A DNA stretch of 64,000 nt from Anaerosporobacter faecicola. Lineage in GTDB: Bacteria; Bacillota; Clostridia; Lachnospirales; Lachnospiraceae. A model generated the notes under the pieces. It worked only from the letters and a program-made list of their open reading frames with translations. It was not told where the DNA came from and made no database searches. Each line of letters begins with the position of its first letter. Position 1 is the first letter of the stretch. Shown in pieces: positions 53,465 to 61,425 of the stretch. The stretch covers positions 62,001 through 126,000 of the forward strand of contig NZ_JAAQRO010000052.1 of assembly GCF_012070565.1 (NCBI RefSeq). Reading direction: 5' to 3'. The position numbers and the translations under genes are program-made.

Positions 53465-53806
53465 CTAGTTGCCTTTCTTTGGCACAATCAAATCATAACT
53501 CTCCGCAATCATTCTCTTTAAATCATTATCGGGAACACTGCCATCTAAGATAACCGTATTCCAATGCTCCTTGTTCTGGTGATATCCTGGAAGGACTGCT
53601 TCATAGGCATTTCGCCAGAATTCTCGCCATTGTGGATCTACTTTAATATTAATCCGCATCTGCCCCTCATATTCATACGTCCATAGAAAAGCTTTCTTAT
53701 TCTTCTGGTGTCGGATTAAAATCCAATTCGTATCATGAAATGGCATATCCTGATACGTATTAGGAAAACTTAATCCATAAGCAATTACCTCTTCTCTTGT
53801 TGTCAT
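53465..53806 (-). CDS. MmcQ/YjbR-family protein
   Basis: 113 residues from the ATG at 53806, which has AAAGGAGG 6 bases upstream. The fold belongs to the YjbR/MmcQ family with a CyaY-like double-wing structure that may bind DNA: PFHDTNWILIRHQKNKKAFLWTY, then VDPQWREFWR and HWNTVILDGSVPDNDLKRMIAESYDL. Role unknown. The frame stays open upstream for 35 more codons from an ATG at 53911 and encodes a Gly-rich hydrophobic helix. The strong internal ribosome site makes the short form the likely product, but a longer membrane-anchored form cannot be excluded. Confidence 0.82.
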   Translation of the reverse strand: MTTREEVIAYGLSFPNTYQDMPFHDTNWILIRHQKNKKAFLWTYEYEGQMRINIKVDPQWREFWRNAYEAVLPGYHQNKEHWNTVILDGSVPDNDLKRMIAESYDLIVPKKGN

Positions 53807-54047
53807 GCTGTCCTCCTTTTCAACATGGTTAATAACATTTTTCGCAACATATGTTCCAAGCACCATACAACCACCCATTCCAAGACCTAGACCGACTGCT
53901 TGTAGATCCATATTCGTCAATTTGCTATAAAACACCTGTTATTGCACCTCCCACCAGTAATGTAGCATTCCCTTTTGGTAAATCTTTTTTCCATAAAACT
54001 TTCACTAATACGAGTAAAAGCAAGGCAATTCCAATACATCGGATATA
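53807..54047 (-). other. Hydrophobic coding remnants between sdpI and yjbR
   Basis: Two short frames encode membrane-like segments: one ending at 53925 (reading GIALLLLVLVKVLWKKDLPK and then LLVGGAITGVL), and one from 53911 in frame with yjbR (MDLQAVGLGLGMGGCMVLG...). Neither has a good ribosome site. Together they look like the broken remains of a small membrane protein gene. Confidence 0.4.
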
Positions 54048-54081
54048 TTATATATCCCCCATTGATGTTCCTTCGATGCTG

Positions 54082-54723
54082 TTATTTTATAATTATAGAA
54101 TAACCAATCGGAACAAGAAACGCAATTGCAATTCCTATAAAGAATGGTACGGTTACATCTAATACTGCAAATACAATAAATGCAAAACCAATCACAATCC
54201 ATAGATACCCTGCTAATCGATGGGTTTTATTCCAATTGCTTTCGCTACGTAAAGTCGTTGGTATCTTAATTCCTAATGTATTGTTATGTCTGATCTTTGG
54301 CATGTAGTTTCCTAGTATAATCAATAGAAATCCCATTAACAGGTAGGCAACCATTCCCACATTCACATTTTTTCCAAGTGCATACACATAAACTATCAAA
54401 AGGACTACATTACTTATTATAGGGACAAGAAAACGTGAAATGTATTGTATCTTCTCACTTTGTCTATTCTTGTTACTATATCGTTCCGTTACGCAACTAA
54501 TGATATACAATGCGAACAAAAGCAACGGCAATCCGAATACCACAAATGCTTTACTGGCATAGTGATCTGGGTTGTTCCCAACATTAAAATGAATGGCGAT
54601 ACGATTCGGTAATTGACCATACCAGAAACAGCCGATGATTAATGGTATAAAGCAAAGTAACCCAGCCACAGCTTCTACTCTTAACAATGATTTATTGGAT
54701 TGTAATTCTTTTTCTTCACTCAT
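54082..54723 (-). CDS. sdpI: SdpI-family immunity protein
   Basis: 213 residues with six membrane segments: an N-terminal DUF1648 part (PNRIAIHFNVGNNPDHYASK) and the SdpI domain with the typical ILGNYMPKIRHNNTLGIKIPTTLRSESNWNKTHRLAGYLW. In Bacillus subtilis SdpI protects cells from the SdpC toxin and signals to SdpR. No sdpC is seen here, so this is a stand-alone immunity or signalling unit. It starts 3 bases after the sdpR stop codon, in one operon with it. Confidence 0.93.
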   Translation of the reverse strand: MSEEKELQSNKSLLRVEAVAGLLCFIPLIIGCFWYGQLPNRIAIHFNVGNNPDHYASKAFVVFGLPLLLFALYIISCVTERYSNKNRQSEKIQYISRFLVPIISNVVLLIVYVYALGKNVNVGMVAYLLMGFLLIILGNYMPKIRHNNTLGIKIPTTLRSESNWNKTHRLAGYLWIVIGFAFIVFAVLDVTVPFFIGIAIAFLVPIGYSIIIK

Positions 54724-54726
54724 AAT

Positions 54727-55011
54727 TTATTCCTCCTTATTGCTCTCCGTCTTGTCAGAGAATTGTGCAAACCACATCATTACTTCTTCAAAAACAGATA
54801 AGTTCAAATCATAATAGATATAATTCTTTTCCTTTGTTTCATAAATTAGATTTGCTTTTTTTAATATCGATAAATGGTACGAAATGGTAGCTCCCGTCAT
54901 GTCAAATTGCTCTGCGATTTCCCCCGCTGACATTCGTCCTTTTCTTAACATGATCAGGATTTCTCTTCGTTTTTCATCTGATAATGCTTTGAAACTTTCC
55001 GCAAATCCCAT
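54727..55011 (-). CDS. sdpR: ArsR-family repressor SdpR
   Basis: 94 residues, a winged-helix ArsR/SmtB protein without metal-binding cysteines. The DNA-recognition helix lies in AGEIAEQFDMTGATISYHLSILKKANLI. It is paired with sdpI as in Bacillus, where SdpR represses its own operon and is held at the membrane by SdpI when toxin is present. The ATG has GAGGTG 6 bases upstream. The promoter is covered by large palindromes (55121-55164 and 55188-55209), the likely autoregulation sites. Confidence 0.93.
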   Translation of the reverse strand: MGFAESFKALSDEKRREILIMLRKGRMSAGEIAEQFDMTGATISYHLSILKKANLIYETKEKNYIYYDLNLSVFEEVMMWFAQFSDKTESNKEE

Positions 55012-55120
55012 ATTGTCACCTCGATTTCTTACATGATTTCACTACATTACAATACTATTGCTTTTCCATTGCTCTTGTAATTATTATCACACTTACAATT
55101 GCTGTTCCCTATTAAGTTAA

Positions 55121-55164
55121 TAGTATTCTCTATTTAGAAATATTTCTAAATAGAGAATACTATA
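55121..55164. promoter_or_regulatory. 44-bp perfect palindrome over the sdpRI promoter
   Basis: The two 22-base halves are exact reverse complements with no spacer. The core half-site is CTATTTAGAAA. It covers the -10 box and the start of transcription of sdpRI, so binding there would block the promoter. In RNA it would form a long hairpin in the leader. Confidence 0.85.
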
Positions 55165-55183
55165 ACATATACCTACTGTCAAG
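55155..55183 (-). promoter_or_regulatory. Promoter of sdpRI
   Basis: On the minus strand TTGACA (55178-55183), 17 bases, TATTCT (55155-55160). The -10 lies inside the 44-bp palindrome. Confidence 0.7.
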
Positions 55184-55187
55184 AACT

Positions 55188-55209
55188 ATTTAGATTTTTT
55201 TCTAAATAC
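55188..55209. promoter_or_regulatory. Second SdpR-type palindrome upstream of -35
   Basis: TATTTAGA and TCTAAATA flank six T bases. The half-site matches that of the 44-bp palindrome. It lies 4 bases upstream of the -35 box. Confidence 0.65.
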
Positions 55210-55215
55210 TCATCA

Positions 55216-55251
55216 AAAAAACAGCACTTTCCTTACATAGTGCTGTTTTTC
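55216..55251 (-). terminator. Terminator downstream of the sigma factor operon
   Basis: CAGCACT (55223-55229) with AGTGCTG (55240-55246), flanked by seven A and five T, gives a U tract on either strand. It lies about 170 bases after the stop of the anti-sigma-like gene. Confidence 0.85.
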
Positions 55252-55422
55252 CCCTATAATTAACCTGATGTAACTATCAAATCATTTTTGACACTTTCTG
55301 ATACTCCTATTGTTTCATTGCAATGCAACTCCCACAATCCTAAAAACAATCCTTCTTTCCTAACTTGCATGTATGACACATGCCTTTATATCCGTAAGAT
55401 ATTCCCCTTCCATCTCTTAGAC
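55252..55422. other. Untranslated tail of the sigma factor operon
   Basis: A+T-rich DNA between the stop of the anti-sigma-like gene and its terminator. No gene or palindrome seen. Confidence 0.4.
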
Positions 55423-56631
55423 TCATTCATTTTCAGCTGGCATATACGCTTCATACGTAACCGTTCCATCTTCATTTAAAAGAAAGGTATCGATTTGTGT
55501 TCCTTTCCGTGTTCCATCACTACCTAAACTAGATATAATCCGTACGCCAACCTTATTATTCTCCACACTTACTGTACCTCCGCTCTCTCCAGGTTTACCA
55601 TATGTTACGCAACCATCCTCATCAACTGTAAGTATTTCTTTTGTATCGGGTATGGCAACTGCATAGTCGCGAAGAAATGCTTCCGCATCTGTTACTTCCT
55701 CTATTTGTTTCATAAATGCATCCAGATCCCAATTTTCCTTATCCATTGCATCCGTTTTCTCTCCAAGTACCAGATCTTCCTGTTCCGTATCTTCCTTCGT
55801 TAGAGCATCTTCTTGCTCTATATCTTCTTCCCCACTACTTTGTGATTTTTCCAGTTCTTCTATAAATGCATCTGCTGCTACAGGATCTGCTTTGGAGACA
55901 TCAAGTGGTAATTGGAATAATGCATTCGTTCCCTCATAATCTGCCGTTTTGCTATATACACCTGTTTTTTCATCCATTGTAAATGCTTTATTTTCCTGTC
56001 CAAAACTATCTACAACACCAATTTGTACGCCTCTGTCCGCAAAGATTTCCAAGTTCGTGCATTCCAACAATTCATAGATTACACCATCTTTTTCAAACCA
56101 ATGTAAACCAGCATTCAGCGTTCCATTATTTGCAATCATCCAATCTACACCATTTATAAGAGGTGAAACACATTTGTTCTCATACTCCATTGGCGACCCA
56201 TCCATGCATGCAATTGCCAGAGTCGCATAGGTCTGCTCATCCTGTAATTCCCCTGCAACTTCCGATTCAACGTAAGGAGACAGATCCGAACCTGAGACAA
56301 TCCCTAGAAGAGTAATCTTGTACTTTCCACTCTGTTGTGTTTCATTAATCTGTATTGCATCTTTACTTTGAAATGCTTTGGCTAATGCATCATTACCAGA
56401 TACCTCCGTTGCAATCTGAGAAGGATTCAGATAGCGATATGCTGCATATGCCGTAACACTTCCTGCTACTATCATACATAGTGACGCAGCAACAACTGCT
56501 GTTTTTTTGATTTTCTTGTATTTCATAATTTCCATCGACCTCCGATTAAGAATCTGACGGTTCAATTCTGAGTCAGGTTCATCGGAAGGTTTTAAAGATT
56601 CAAACAAGATATCATCTAACTTTTTATTCAT
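55423..56631 (-). CDS. Membrane-anchored partner (probable anti-sigma factor) of ECF sigma
   Basis: 402 residues. The N-terminal 45 residues are cytoplasmic (LDDILFESLKPSDEPDSELNRQILNRR), followed by one membrane helix (KTAVVAASLCMIVAGSVTAYAA, about 44-65) and a large extracellular part with DUF4179-like features. Near residues 265-300 there is a strongly acidic Glu/Asp-rich stretch (EEDIEQEDALTKEDTEQED). It overlaps the sigma gene by 8 bases, the usual layout for a sigma factor and its membrane inhibitor. A direct sigma-binding motif is not obvious, so the anti-sigma role is inferred. Confidence 0.75.
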   Translation of the reverse strand: MNKKLDDILFESLKPSDEPDSELNRQILNRRSMEIMKYKKIKKTAVVAASLCMIVAGSVTAYAAYRYLNPSQIATEVSGNDALAKAFQSKDAIQINETQQSGKYKITLLGIVSGSDLSPYVESEVAGELQDEQTYATLAIACMDGSPMEYENKCVSPLINGVDWMIANNGTLNAGLHWFEKDGVIYELLECTNLEIFADRGVQIGVVDSFGQENKAFTMDEKTGVYSKTADYEGTNALFQLPLDVSKADPVAADAFIEELEKSQSSGEEDIEQEDALTKEDTEQEDLVLGEKTDAMDKENWDLDAFMKQIEEVTDAEAFLRDYAVAIPDTKEILTVDEDGCVTYGKPGESGGTVSVENNKVGVRIISSLGSDGTRKGTQIDTFLLNEDGTVTYEAYMPAENE

Positions 56632-57148
56632 AAAAATATCCCTCCAACCCTGATTCCAGATGTTTTCTTGCAGTACTTAATCTACTCTTTACCGTTCCCT
56701 GTGGCACACCAAGAATATCCGCAATTTCCGCAATTGATAATCCTTCCATGTAGTACAGAAGGATTGGCAGTTTATATTTTTCCTCTAATCTTGCGACTGC
56801 CTGTTCCACTACTTTCTTTTGCTCTTTTAATAAATATTCTTGCAGCACATCTCCAGTAGACGCAGACACGGACTCTTCCTTTTCTTCGATTAATTCATCT
56901 TCTGGTACTATTCTTTTTCTCCAAGCAAATTTTCTCTTTTGATTTTTCCATAATCGAAGTGCAACAGATAAGAGATAGCTCTTAATGTTTCCATCTCTTT
57001 TCAATCGATGCTTTTGTTCTGTTGCTTTTAGAAATGTATCCTGATACAACTCATCTGCCAACATTTTATTGGTTGTTATATGTAAGCAAAAGGAGTATAC
57101 ATCCTTTCCATAAAGAGAGATTGCTTCTTCAAGCTCTTGAATCGTCAT
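56624..57148 (-). CDS. ECF-type RNA polymerase sigma factor
   Basis: 174 residues with sigma region 2 (DVYSFCLHITTNKMLADELYQDTFLKATEQKHRL, ending in SYLLSVALRLWKNQKRK) and region 4 (LPILLYYMEGLSIAEIADILGVPQGTVKSRLSTARKHL). The acidic linker EDELIEEKEESVSAS joins them. It directs RNA polymerase to stress or envelope genes and usually its own promoter. It is the first gene of a two-gene operon with the membrane partner. The signal is not known. Confidence 0.94.
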   Translation of the reverse strand: MTIQELEEAISLYGKDVYSFCLHITTNKMLADELYQDTFLKATEQKHRLKRDGNIKSYLLSVALRLWKNQKRKFAWRKRIVPEDELIEEKEESVSASTGDVLQEYLLKEQKKVVEQAVARLEEKYKLPILLYYMEGLSIAEIADILGVPQGTVKSRLSTARKHLESGLEGYFYE

Positions 57149-57362
57149 ATATTATTTACTTCCTTTATTATCGTGTACACGTTAGGAACATTTGCTCCTA
57201 CACTTATACATTGTAATAACTTTCGATTTGGTTCGATGAATTTTATTTTTTTACTTTTAAATGTTTTATTTTCAAATTTATATTGAAATTATTATACTTG
57301 AATTTATCATTCCTGGATATTATTCCTTAAATTTATTATTCCTGAATGTATCATTCTCAATA
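57149..57362. other. A+T-rich spacer with degenerate tandem motif
   Basis: The end nearest the HD remnant (57300-57372) contains about five loose copies of ATTATTCCTGAA, the last of which forms the final codons of the remnant. The part near 57160-57250 should hold the sigma gene promoter; I could not fix its boxes. Confidence 0.45.
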
Positions 57363-57599
57363 TTATTCCTGAAATGTTTTCAATGCATCAATCGTTTTCT
57401 GGATTAGCTCATCTAAACTCCACCCCAATAAATCAGCACCACGCTGAATTACCGTTCGATCGCAGCCAGCAGCGAATCCTTTTGCCTTATATTTCTTTTT
57501 CACAGATTTTAATTCTAAATCTTGCACGCTTTTCGAAGGCCTCATCAGAACAACTGCACCAATTAGTCCTGTTAACTCATCATACACGAATTGTTTCAT
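57363..57599 (-). pseudogene. C-terminal remnant of an HD-domain hydrolase
   Basis: 78 codons from an ATG at 57599. The sequence DELTGLIGAVVLMRPSKS, then DLELKSVKKKYKAKGFAAGCDR and GADLLGWSLDELI, is the conserved C-terminal part of a family of small HD-superfamily hydrolases. The N-terminal half, which carries the HD metal-binding histidines and aspartates (about 100 residues), is absent; the sequence immediately upstream is the end of the SGNH hydrolase gene. It has a weak GGGAG 10 bases before the ATG, so a short peptide could be made, but not an active enzyme. Confidence 0.8.
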
Positions 57600-57618
57600 C
57601 GCTACGCAACTCCCACTG

Positions 57619-58284
57619 TTATGAAACATTCGCAAACTGCTCAGTTACCCTACTTGCTACTTGCTCCATGCTTCTTATCTTATTATAGATGGCATTTGCT
57701 AATTTTTCATGATTTTTTTCATCCATATGTTCCTGATCATCCTTACTAAATGTAGCGTAATCAGAAGCAGCAAGGAAATGTACGCCGTATTTTTTTGCAA
57801 TGATTTGATATACTTCTTTTAAACGATGTGACACCTCCACTGCATTCTTATCAAACTCTGGATCATAATTCTCCTTCCATACCTCCTCTCCCAGATAAAT
57901 TGGAGAAAGCAACAATATCTTAGCATGGGGCTGCTTCTTCTGGATAATTTGCACGAGTTTCTCTAATCCAGCTCCAATTCGATTCTCATCTGTATGATAA
58001 GCCGCCTTACAATCATTCGTTCCCAACATAACCACGATGCTATCTATCGGATCATATATCTCTAATAAATGCGGTAATACATCAATTCCACAACGCCCAG
58101 CTCTATGTATATCCTCAAAAACAGTTGTTCTACCACACAGCCCTTCTTCAATTACATGAACATAGTCCGTCCTCAATTTTTCCTGCAATATACTAGTCCA
58201 TCTAATCCCCCAAGCAAAACGTTGCCCTGTCTTTGGATCATACCCCCAAGTATTCGAATCTCCAAAACATAATAGTTGTCGCAT
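57619..58284 (-). CDS. SGNH/GDSL-family hydrolase (arylesterase type)
   Basis: 221 residues from the ATG at 58284, which has GGTGG about 9 bases upstream. The nucleophile Ser is in LLCFGDSNTWGYDP (block I), the oxyanion Asn in VVMLGTNDCK (block III), while the catalytic Asp-x-x-His block is at the C-terminal HMDEKNHEKLANAI. It should cleave esters such as acetylated sugars. The last 15 or so residues (EQVASRVTEQFANVS) extend past the usual end. They sit next to the HD remnant, so the C-terminus may have been changed by the same deletion. Confidence 0.9.
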   Translation of the reverse strand: MRQLLCFGDSNTWGYDPKTGQRFAWGIRWTSILQEKLRTDYVHVIEEGLCGRTTVFEDIHRAGRCGIDVLPHLLEIYDPIDSIVVMLGTNDCKAAYHTDENRIGAGLEKLVQIIQKKQPHAKILLLSPIYLGEEVWKENYDPEFDKNAVEVSHRLKEVYQIIAKKYGVHFLAASDYATFSKDDQEHMDEKNHEKLANAIYNKIRSMEQVASRVTEQFANVS

Positions 58285-58422
58285 CAGCCTTACCACCTTT
58301 CTCATACCAATACCCGTATTAATTTTCTTATTGGTAGAATGGTAGCACTTATTTCATAGTGTGTCAATAGGATTTCTATGTTTTAATTGATGATCTTTGA
58401 TCTTCTATCCGTTTTTCCACAT

Positions 58423-58459
58423 AAAAACACCTCCCAACCCATTAGGTTAGAAGGTGTTC
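58423..58459 (-). terminator. Terminator of the ccdA-tlpA operon
   Basis: AACACCT (58426-58432) pairs with AGGTGTT (58452-58458), with more pairing inside. The minus transcript continues with TTTTTATG. It is 40 bases after the tlpA stop codon. Confidence 0.85.
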
Positions 58460-58498
58460 TACTTTGCACACACCATGTGTTCATTCATATTACACGAA

Positions 58499-59104
58499 CT
58501 ATTTTATCATAGAAATTCCTTTTTCAAGTGTCTCCATGTCAAGCATTCCTTGTGCATTCGCTACAATTCTACCATTTTCATCGAGGAAATACGTTGTTGG
58601 TATCGAATAAACGGAATAAACAGAAGCGGCCTCCTGTTTCGTATCATAATAAACAGGAAATGTATATTCTTTTGTTTCTAAAAATTCATTCGCACTGTCC
58701 ATTGTTTCACTGGATCCGTCTGTCAAATTCACCATAACAAATTCAACTTCTGATCCATATTTTTCATATGCTTCTTGAAAATCTGGCATTTCATATTTAC
58801 AAGGCGTACACCAGCTTGCCCAGAAGTTCACTACTATTGGTTTTCCAAGAAAAGAAGAAAGTTTTATCTCTGTTTCCTTTCCATCTACAACAGTAAAATC
58901 CATTATCGCTTGTATATCTTCTGTTTTTTCATTTTCTCCATCATCAGTACCACTTTCCTTATCATTCACTTGGGCTTCTTGTTCTGTAATTAATATTTGA
59001 CCTGTTTTATAGGTATTTGATAAATATTGATACAGAAAACGAATTCCCAATATAACTAAGATAAACAGAATGATTCCAATCAATAATTTCATATATTTAT
59101 TCAT
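58499..59104 (-). CDS. TlpA/ResA-like membrane-anchored thioredoxin
   Basis: 201 residues with one N-terminal membrane helix (LLIGIILFILVILGIRFLY), an acidic spacer, then a thioredoxin fold facing outside. The active site is WCTPC with Cys99 and Cys102; the cis-proline loop is SIPTTYFLDENG. It should reduce or repair disulfides in exported proteins, taking electrons through the membrane protein CcdA encoded just upstream (46 bases). No cytochrome genes are nearby, so a role in general thiol redox is more likely than in heme protein assembly. Confidence 0.92.
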   Translation of the reverse strand: MNKYMKLLIGIILFILVILGIRFLYQYLSNTYKTGQILITEQEAQVNDKESGTDDGENEKTEDIQAIMDFTVVDGKETEIKLSSFLGKPIVVNFWASWCTPCKYEMPDFQEAYEKYGSEVEFVMVNLTDGSSETMDSANEFLETKEYTFPVYYDTKQEAASVYSVYSIPTTYFLDENGRIVANAQGMLDMETLEKGISMIK

Positions 59105-59150
59105 TCAGTATCTTCCTTTCGTTCTTATTCTCTAATTTGCTGTACTCCAT

Positions 59151-59819
59151 CTAAGAAAAGCGTAATAAGGATAACAGATATCCCATTGTGCCTGACATCA
59201 TCATAACCCCAACCACACTCAGCAAAATGCCTGAGGCAATATTTATGAAACGGTAATGTTTCTTTATTGTATCAAATGTTCCTTTTAAACGATCAAGTAA
59301 AAGAGCACTGATTACAAAGGGAATTCCAAGACCCGCTGAATATATAATCAGCATCAAAATGCCCTCTAGCATTGTTCCCTTTTGCGAAGCCATCATAAGT
59401 GCTGAACCCAAAAATGCACCAACGCATGGTGTCCAACCAATTGAAAAAACTATACCAAATAAAACTGATGATAAAAAACTTGTATTTTGAACTTTTTTAT
59501 CTGCCTTTCTAGTTTGATTTAATAGTCTGATTTTAATAATCCCTATAAAATTCAACCCCAAAACAATGACGATAAGTCCTGTTACTACATTTACCGTCTT
59601 TTTATGTTCCTGTAATAATGCTCCAAATCCACCTGCAAATGCTCCCAATAGAACAAACACAAGAGTAAATCCCATTACAAAACCAATTGCACTTTTTAGA
59701 GTTCTTTTTCGATTATTCTCCCCATTTGCAAAATAAGAGATATAGATTGGTAGCATTGGTAACAAACAGGGCGATATAAATGTAATAATTCCTTCTAAAA
59801 ATGCTATAACGTATTGCAC
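59151..59819 (-). CDS. ccdA: CcdA-type thiol-disulfide electron carrier
   Basis: 222 residues with six membrane helices and two conserved cysteines, one in FISPCLLPMLPIYISYF and one in SIGWTPCVGAFLGSAL. These pass electrons from cytoplasmic thioredoxin to outer thioredoxins such as the TlpA-like protein next to it. The start is a GTG at 59819 with AAGGAG 8 bases upstream; the ATG at 59852 has no ribosome site. It is the first gene of the pair. Confidence 0.92.
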   Translation of the reverse strand: MQYVIAFLEGIITFISPCLLPMLPIYISYFANGENNRKRTLKSAIGFVMGFTLVFVLLGAFAGGFGALLQEHKKTVNVVTGLIVIVLGLNFIGIIKIRLLNQTRKADKKVQNTSFLSSVLFGIVFSIGWTPCVGAFLGSALMMASQKGTMLEGILMLIIYSAGLGIPFVISALLLDRLKGTFDTIKKHYRFINIASGILLSVVGVMMMSGTMGYLLSLLRFS

Positions 59820-59925
59820 GATATGTTCTCCTTCCTGGATATATAAATCCATTATAATAATTTACACAATTTATTACTGTGATCAAGTCACATATCCTAA
59901 GCAGACGTTCCCTTCTCTTTTCAGT

Positions 59926-59982
59926 AAAAAAGCTTCTTCCTTTATATGCATTTCTTCTGCATTATAAAAGAAAAAGCTTTTT
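59926..59982 (-). terminator. Terminator between the ArsC-like gene and ccdA
   Basis: A long imperfect stem with outer AAAAAGCTT and AAGCTTTTT around a TGCA-TGCA core. It gives a U tract on either strand and lies 18 bases after the ArsC-like stop codon. Confidence 0.8.
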
Positions 59983-59999
59983 GATACGTTTTATACTTT

Positions 60000-60368
60000 T
60001 TACTTTATCTTTTTACAATTTTTCATCTTTTCAGACCACTCAGCTTCTTTAAAACCGACAAGTACCTGCCCCTCTTGCACAAGAAGCGGACGTTTGACCA
60101 ACATTCCATTTGTTGCCAATAGACTAAGTTGTTCTTCCTCCTTCATTGTAGGCAACTTGTCCTTAAGTTTCATCTCTTTGTACAATAGACCATTTGTATT
60201 AAAGAACTTTTTTAATGGTAAACCGCTCATCTTGTACCACTCTTTTAATTCCTCATAATTGGGATTGTCCTCCACAATATGACGATCTGTAAATTCAATA
60301 TTTTGATCAATAAGCCATTTTTTTGCCTTCACGCAAGTTGAACACTTTGGATATTCTAGAAATAACAT
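60000..60368 (-). CDS. ArsC/Spx-family thiol protein (arsenate reductase-like)
   Basis: 122 residues with a thioredoxin-like fold and the redox pair CSTC (Cys9 and Cys12), followed by the family segments EFTDRHIVEDNPNYEELKEW, LPLKKFFNTNGLLYKEM and LVKRPLLVQEGQVLVGFKEAEW. The RPLLV stretch matches YffB/ArsC-type proteins. Spx itself also has CxxC, but lacks this KRPLLV pattern in the same form and is usually longer. The function, arsenate or general thiol reduction, is unresolved. It stands alone. Confidence 0.85.
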   Translation of the reverse strand: MLFLEYPKCSTCVKAKKWLIDQNIEFTDRHIVEDNPNYEELKEWYKMSGLPLKKFFNTNGLLYKEMKLKDKLPTMKEEEQLSLLATNGMLVKRPLLVQEGQVLVGFKEAEWSEKMKNCKKIK

Positions 60369-60454
60369 CTTTTATCACCTCCACATTTGTCATTACTTAT
60401 TTTGTTGAGTTGCTCGCTGAATCAGCATATTTGCAGTGCTAAACTCTTTCTTTG

Positions 60455-61110
60455 TCATTCTCGTGTAAGGTTATTCAACCACACGTACTTCTTGTATCGT
60501 GGGTAAAGCCAAGGTAATTTCACGATTTCATCGGCACACATTAAGATATATACTACCATAACAGGTCAATGGAACACAAAAGTGCCAAGTAATGCTAGCG
60601 GTAATGAAAAGCACCACGATGCAAAGAATACACTAATTGCATCATATTTGGAATCACCTCCAGCTGGGAAAACCCCACAGACAATGATCGTATTGATTGA
60701 ATATGCACAAACATAGAATGCATTAAAAATCATCATAATAATCAGATACTGTCTTGCAGTTTCTGTCAACACAAAAAAAGTCGATACAATTGGCGCGAGT
60801 ATGGCAAGAAGAATCATATGAATTCCCCCACCCAAATTGAAATACGACAGAATGATCTTCCATATTCTTTGGCCTTATTAAACATATTTTGACCAAGAAG
60901 TTTCCCTACCATTATACCAGCACCTGCCGAAATCCCCTTGCATACGCAAGTTATAAGTTCTTGTGCTATGGAAGTAATCGCTGCTGCTGCAGTTGCATCG
61001 GAACCAAGGTGTCCAATAATGAGCGAGTGCATAGAGAAACCAAGTCCCCAAGCAAGAGAACTACCGAGCATAGGAAGCGAAATGTAATGATTTCTTTGTA
61101 TACATATCTC
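60455..61110 (-). pseudogene. Decayed MATE-family transporter
   Basis: Several frames together give the C-terminal half of a MATE transporter: LGSSLAWGLGFSMHSLIIGHLG through SIWVG, then ILLAILAPIVSTFF through LLGTFVFH, and after a TGA, PVMVVYILMCADEIVKLPWL to a final stop at 60455-60457. Three lesions are visible: the N-terminal half is missing, a G is lost from a G run at 60825-60829, and a TGA stands where a Trp codon is expected. A start codon with GGGAGGTGAGAT precedes 13 codons that end in another frame. The product cannot be a working transporter. Confidence 0.85.
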
Positions 61111-61213
61111 ACCTCCCGATTTTTCATTTTTATAATTATATCACAAATAGTTGTAATTTCTATCAATATATGACACAATATTATAATTATCGTATTTTAT
61201 GGAGGTAAACTAT

Positions 61214-61372
61214 ATGGGACTAGAGGTTTTATCGGATCTTTCTGAGATACTCCCTTATCCAATTCCAAACTTTCCTCTTTTTGCAGGAATTGGCAGGTTG
61301 GGATCATTTAATCAATATACGTTGTTATATTTCGCCAAAAAAGCACACCCCGAAAGGTGTGCTAATCTTTGA
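61214..61372 (+). pseudogene. N-terminal remnant of an AraC-family regulator
   Basis: A 52-codon frame with a strong GGAGG ribosome site starts at 61214. Its first 40 residues (SDLSEILPYPIPNFPLFAGI, then GRLGSFNQY) resemble the N-terminus of AraC-type regulators that have a cupin sensor domain and often lie divergent from MATE genes. The rest of the sensor and the whole DNA-binding domain are missing. The last codons are formed by a terminator hairpin that belongs to the next gene. Confidence 0.65.
61337..61363 (-). terminator. Terminator of the P-loop kinase gene
   Basis: AGCACACC (61342-61349) with GGTGTGCT (61356-61363), loop of 6, followed in the minus transcript by six U. It lies 62 bases after the stop. 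Confidence 0.9.
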
Positions 61373-61425
61373 TTATTTAATTAGATATTTTATAATTGGT
61401 TGTATGGCAGAAACTTTTTGCCACA

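Noticed and set aside
60585-60590. TGA read as selenocysteine or tryptophan in the MATE gene
   Set aside because: The gene has two other lesions, Trp is the expected residue, and TGA is used as a normal stop elsewhere in the window.
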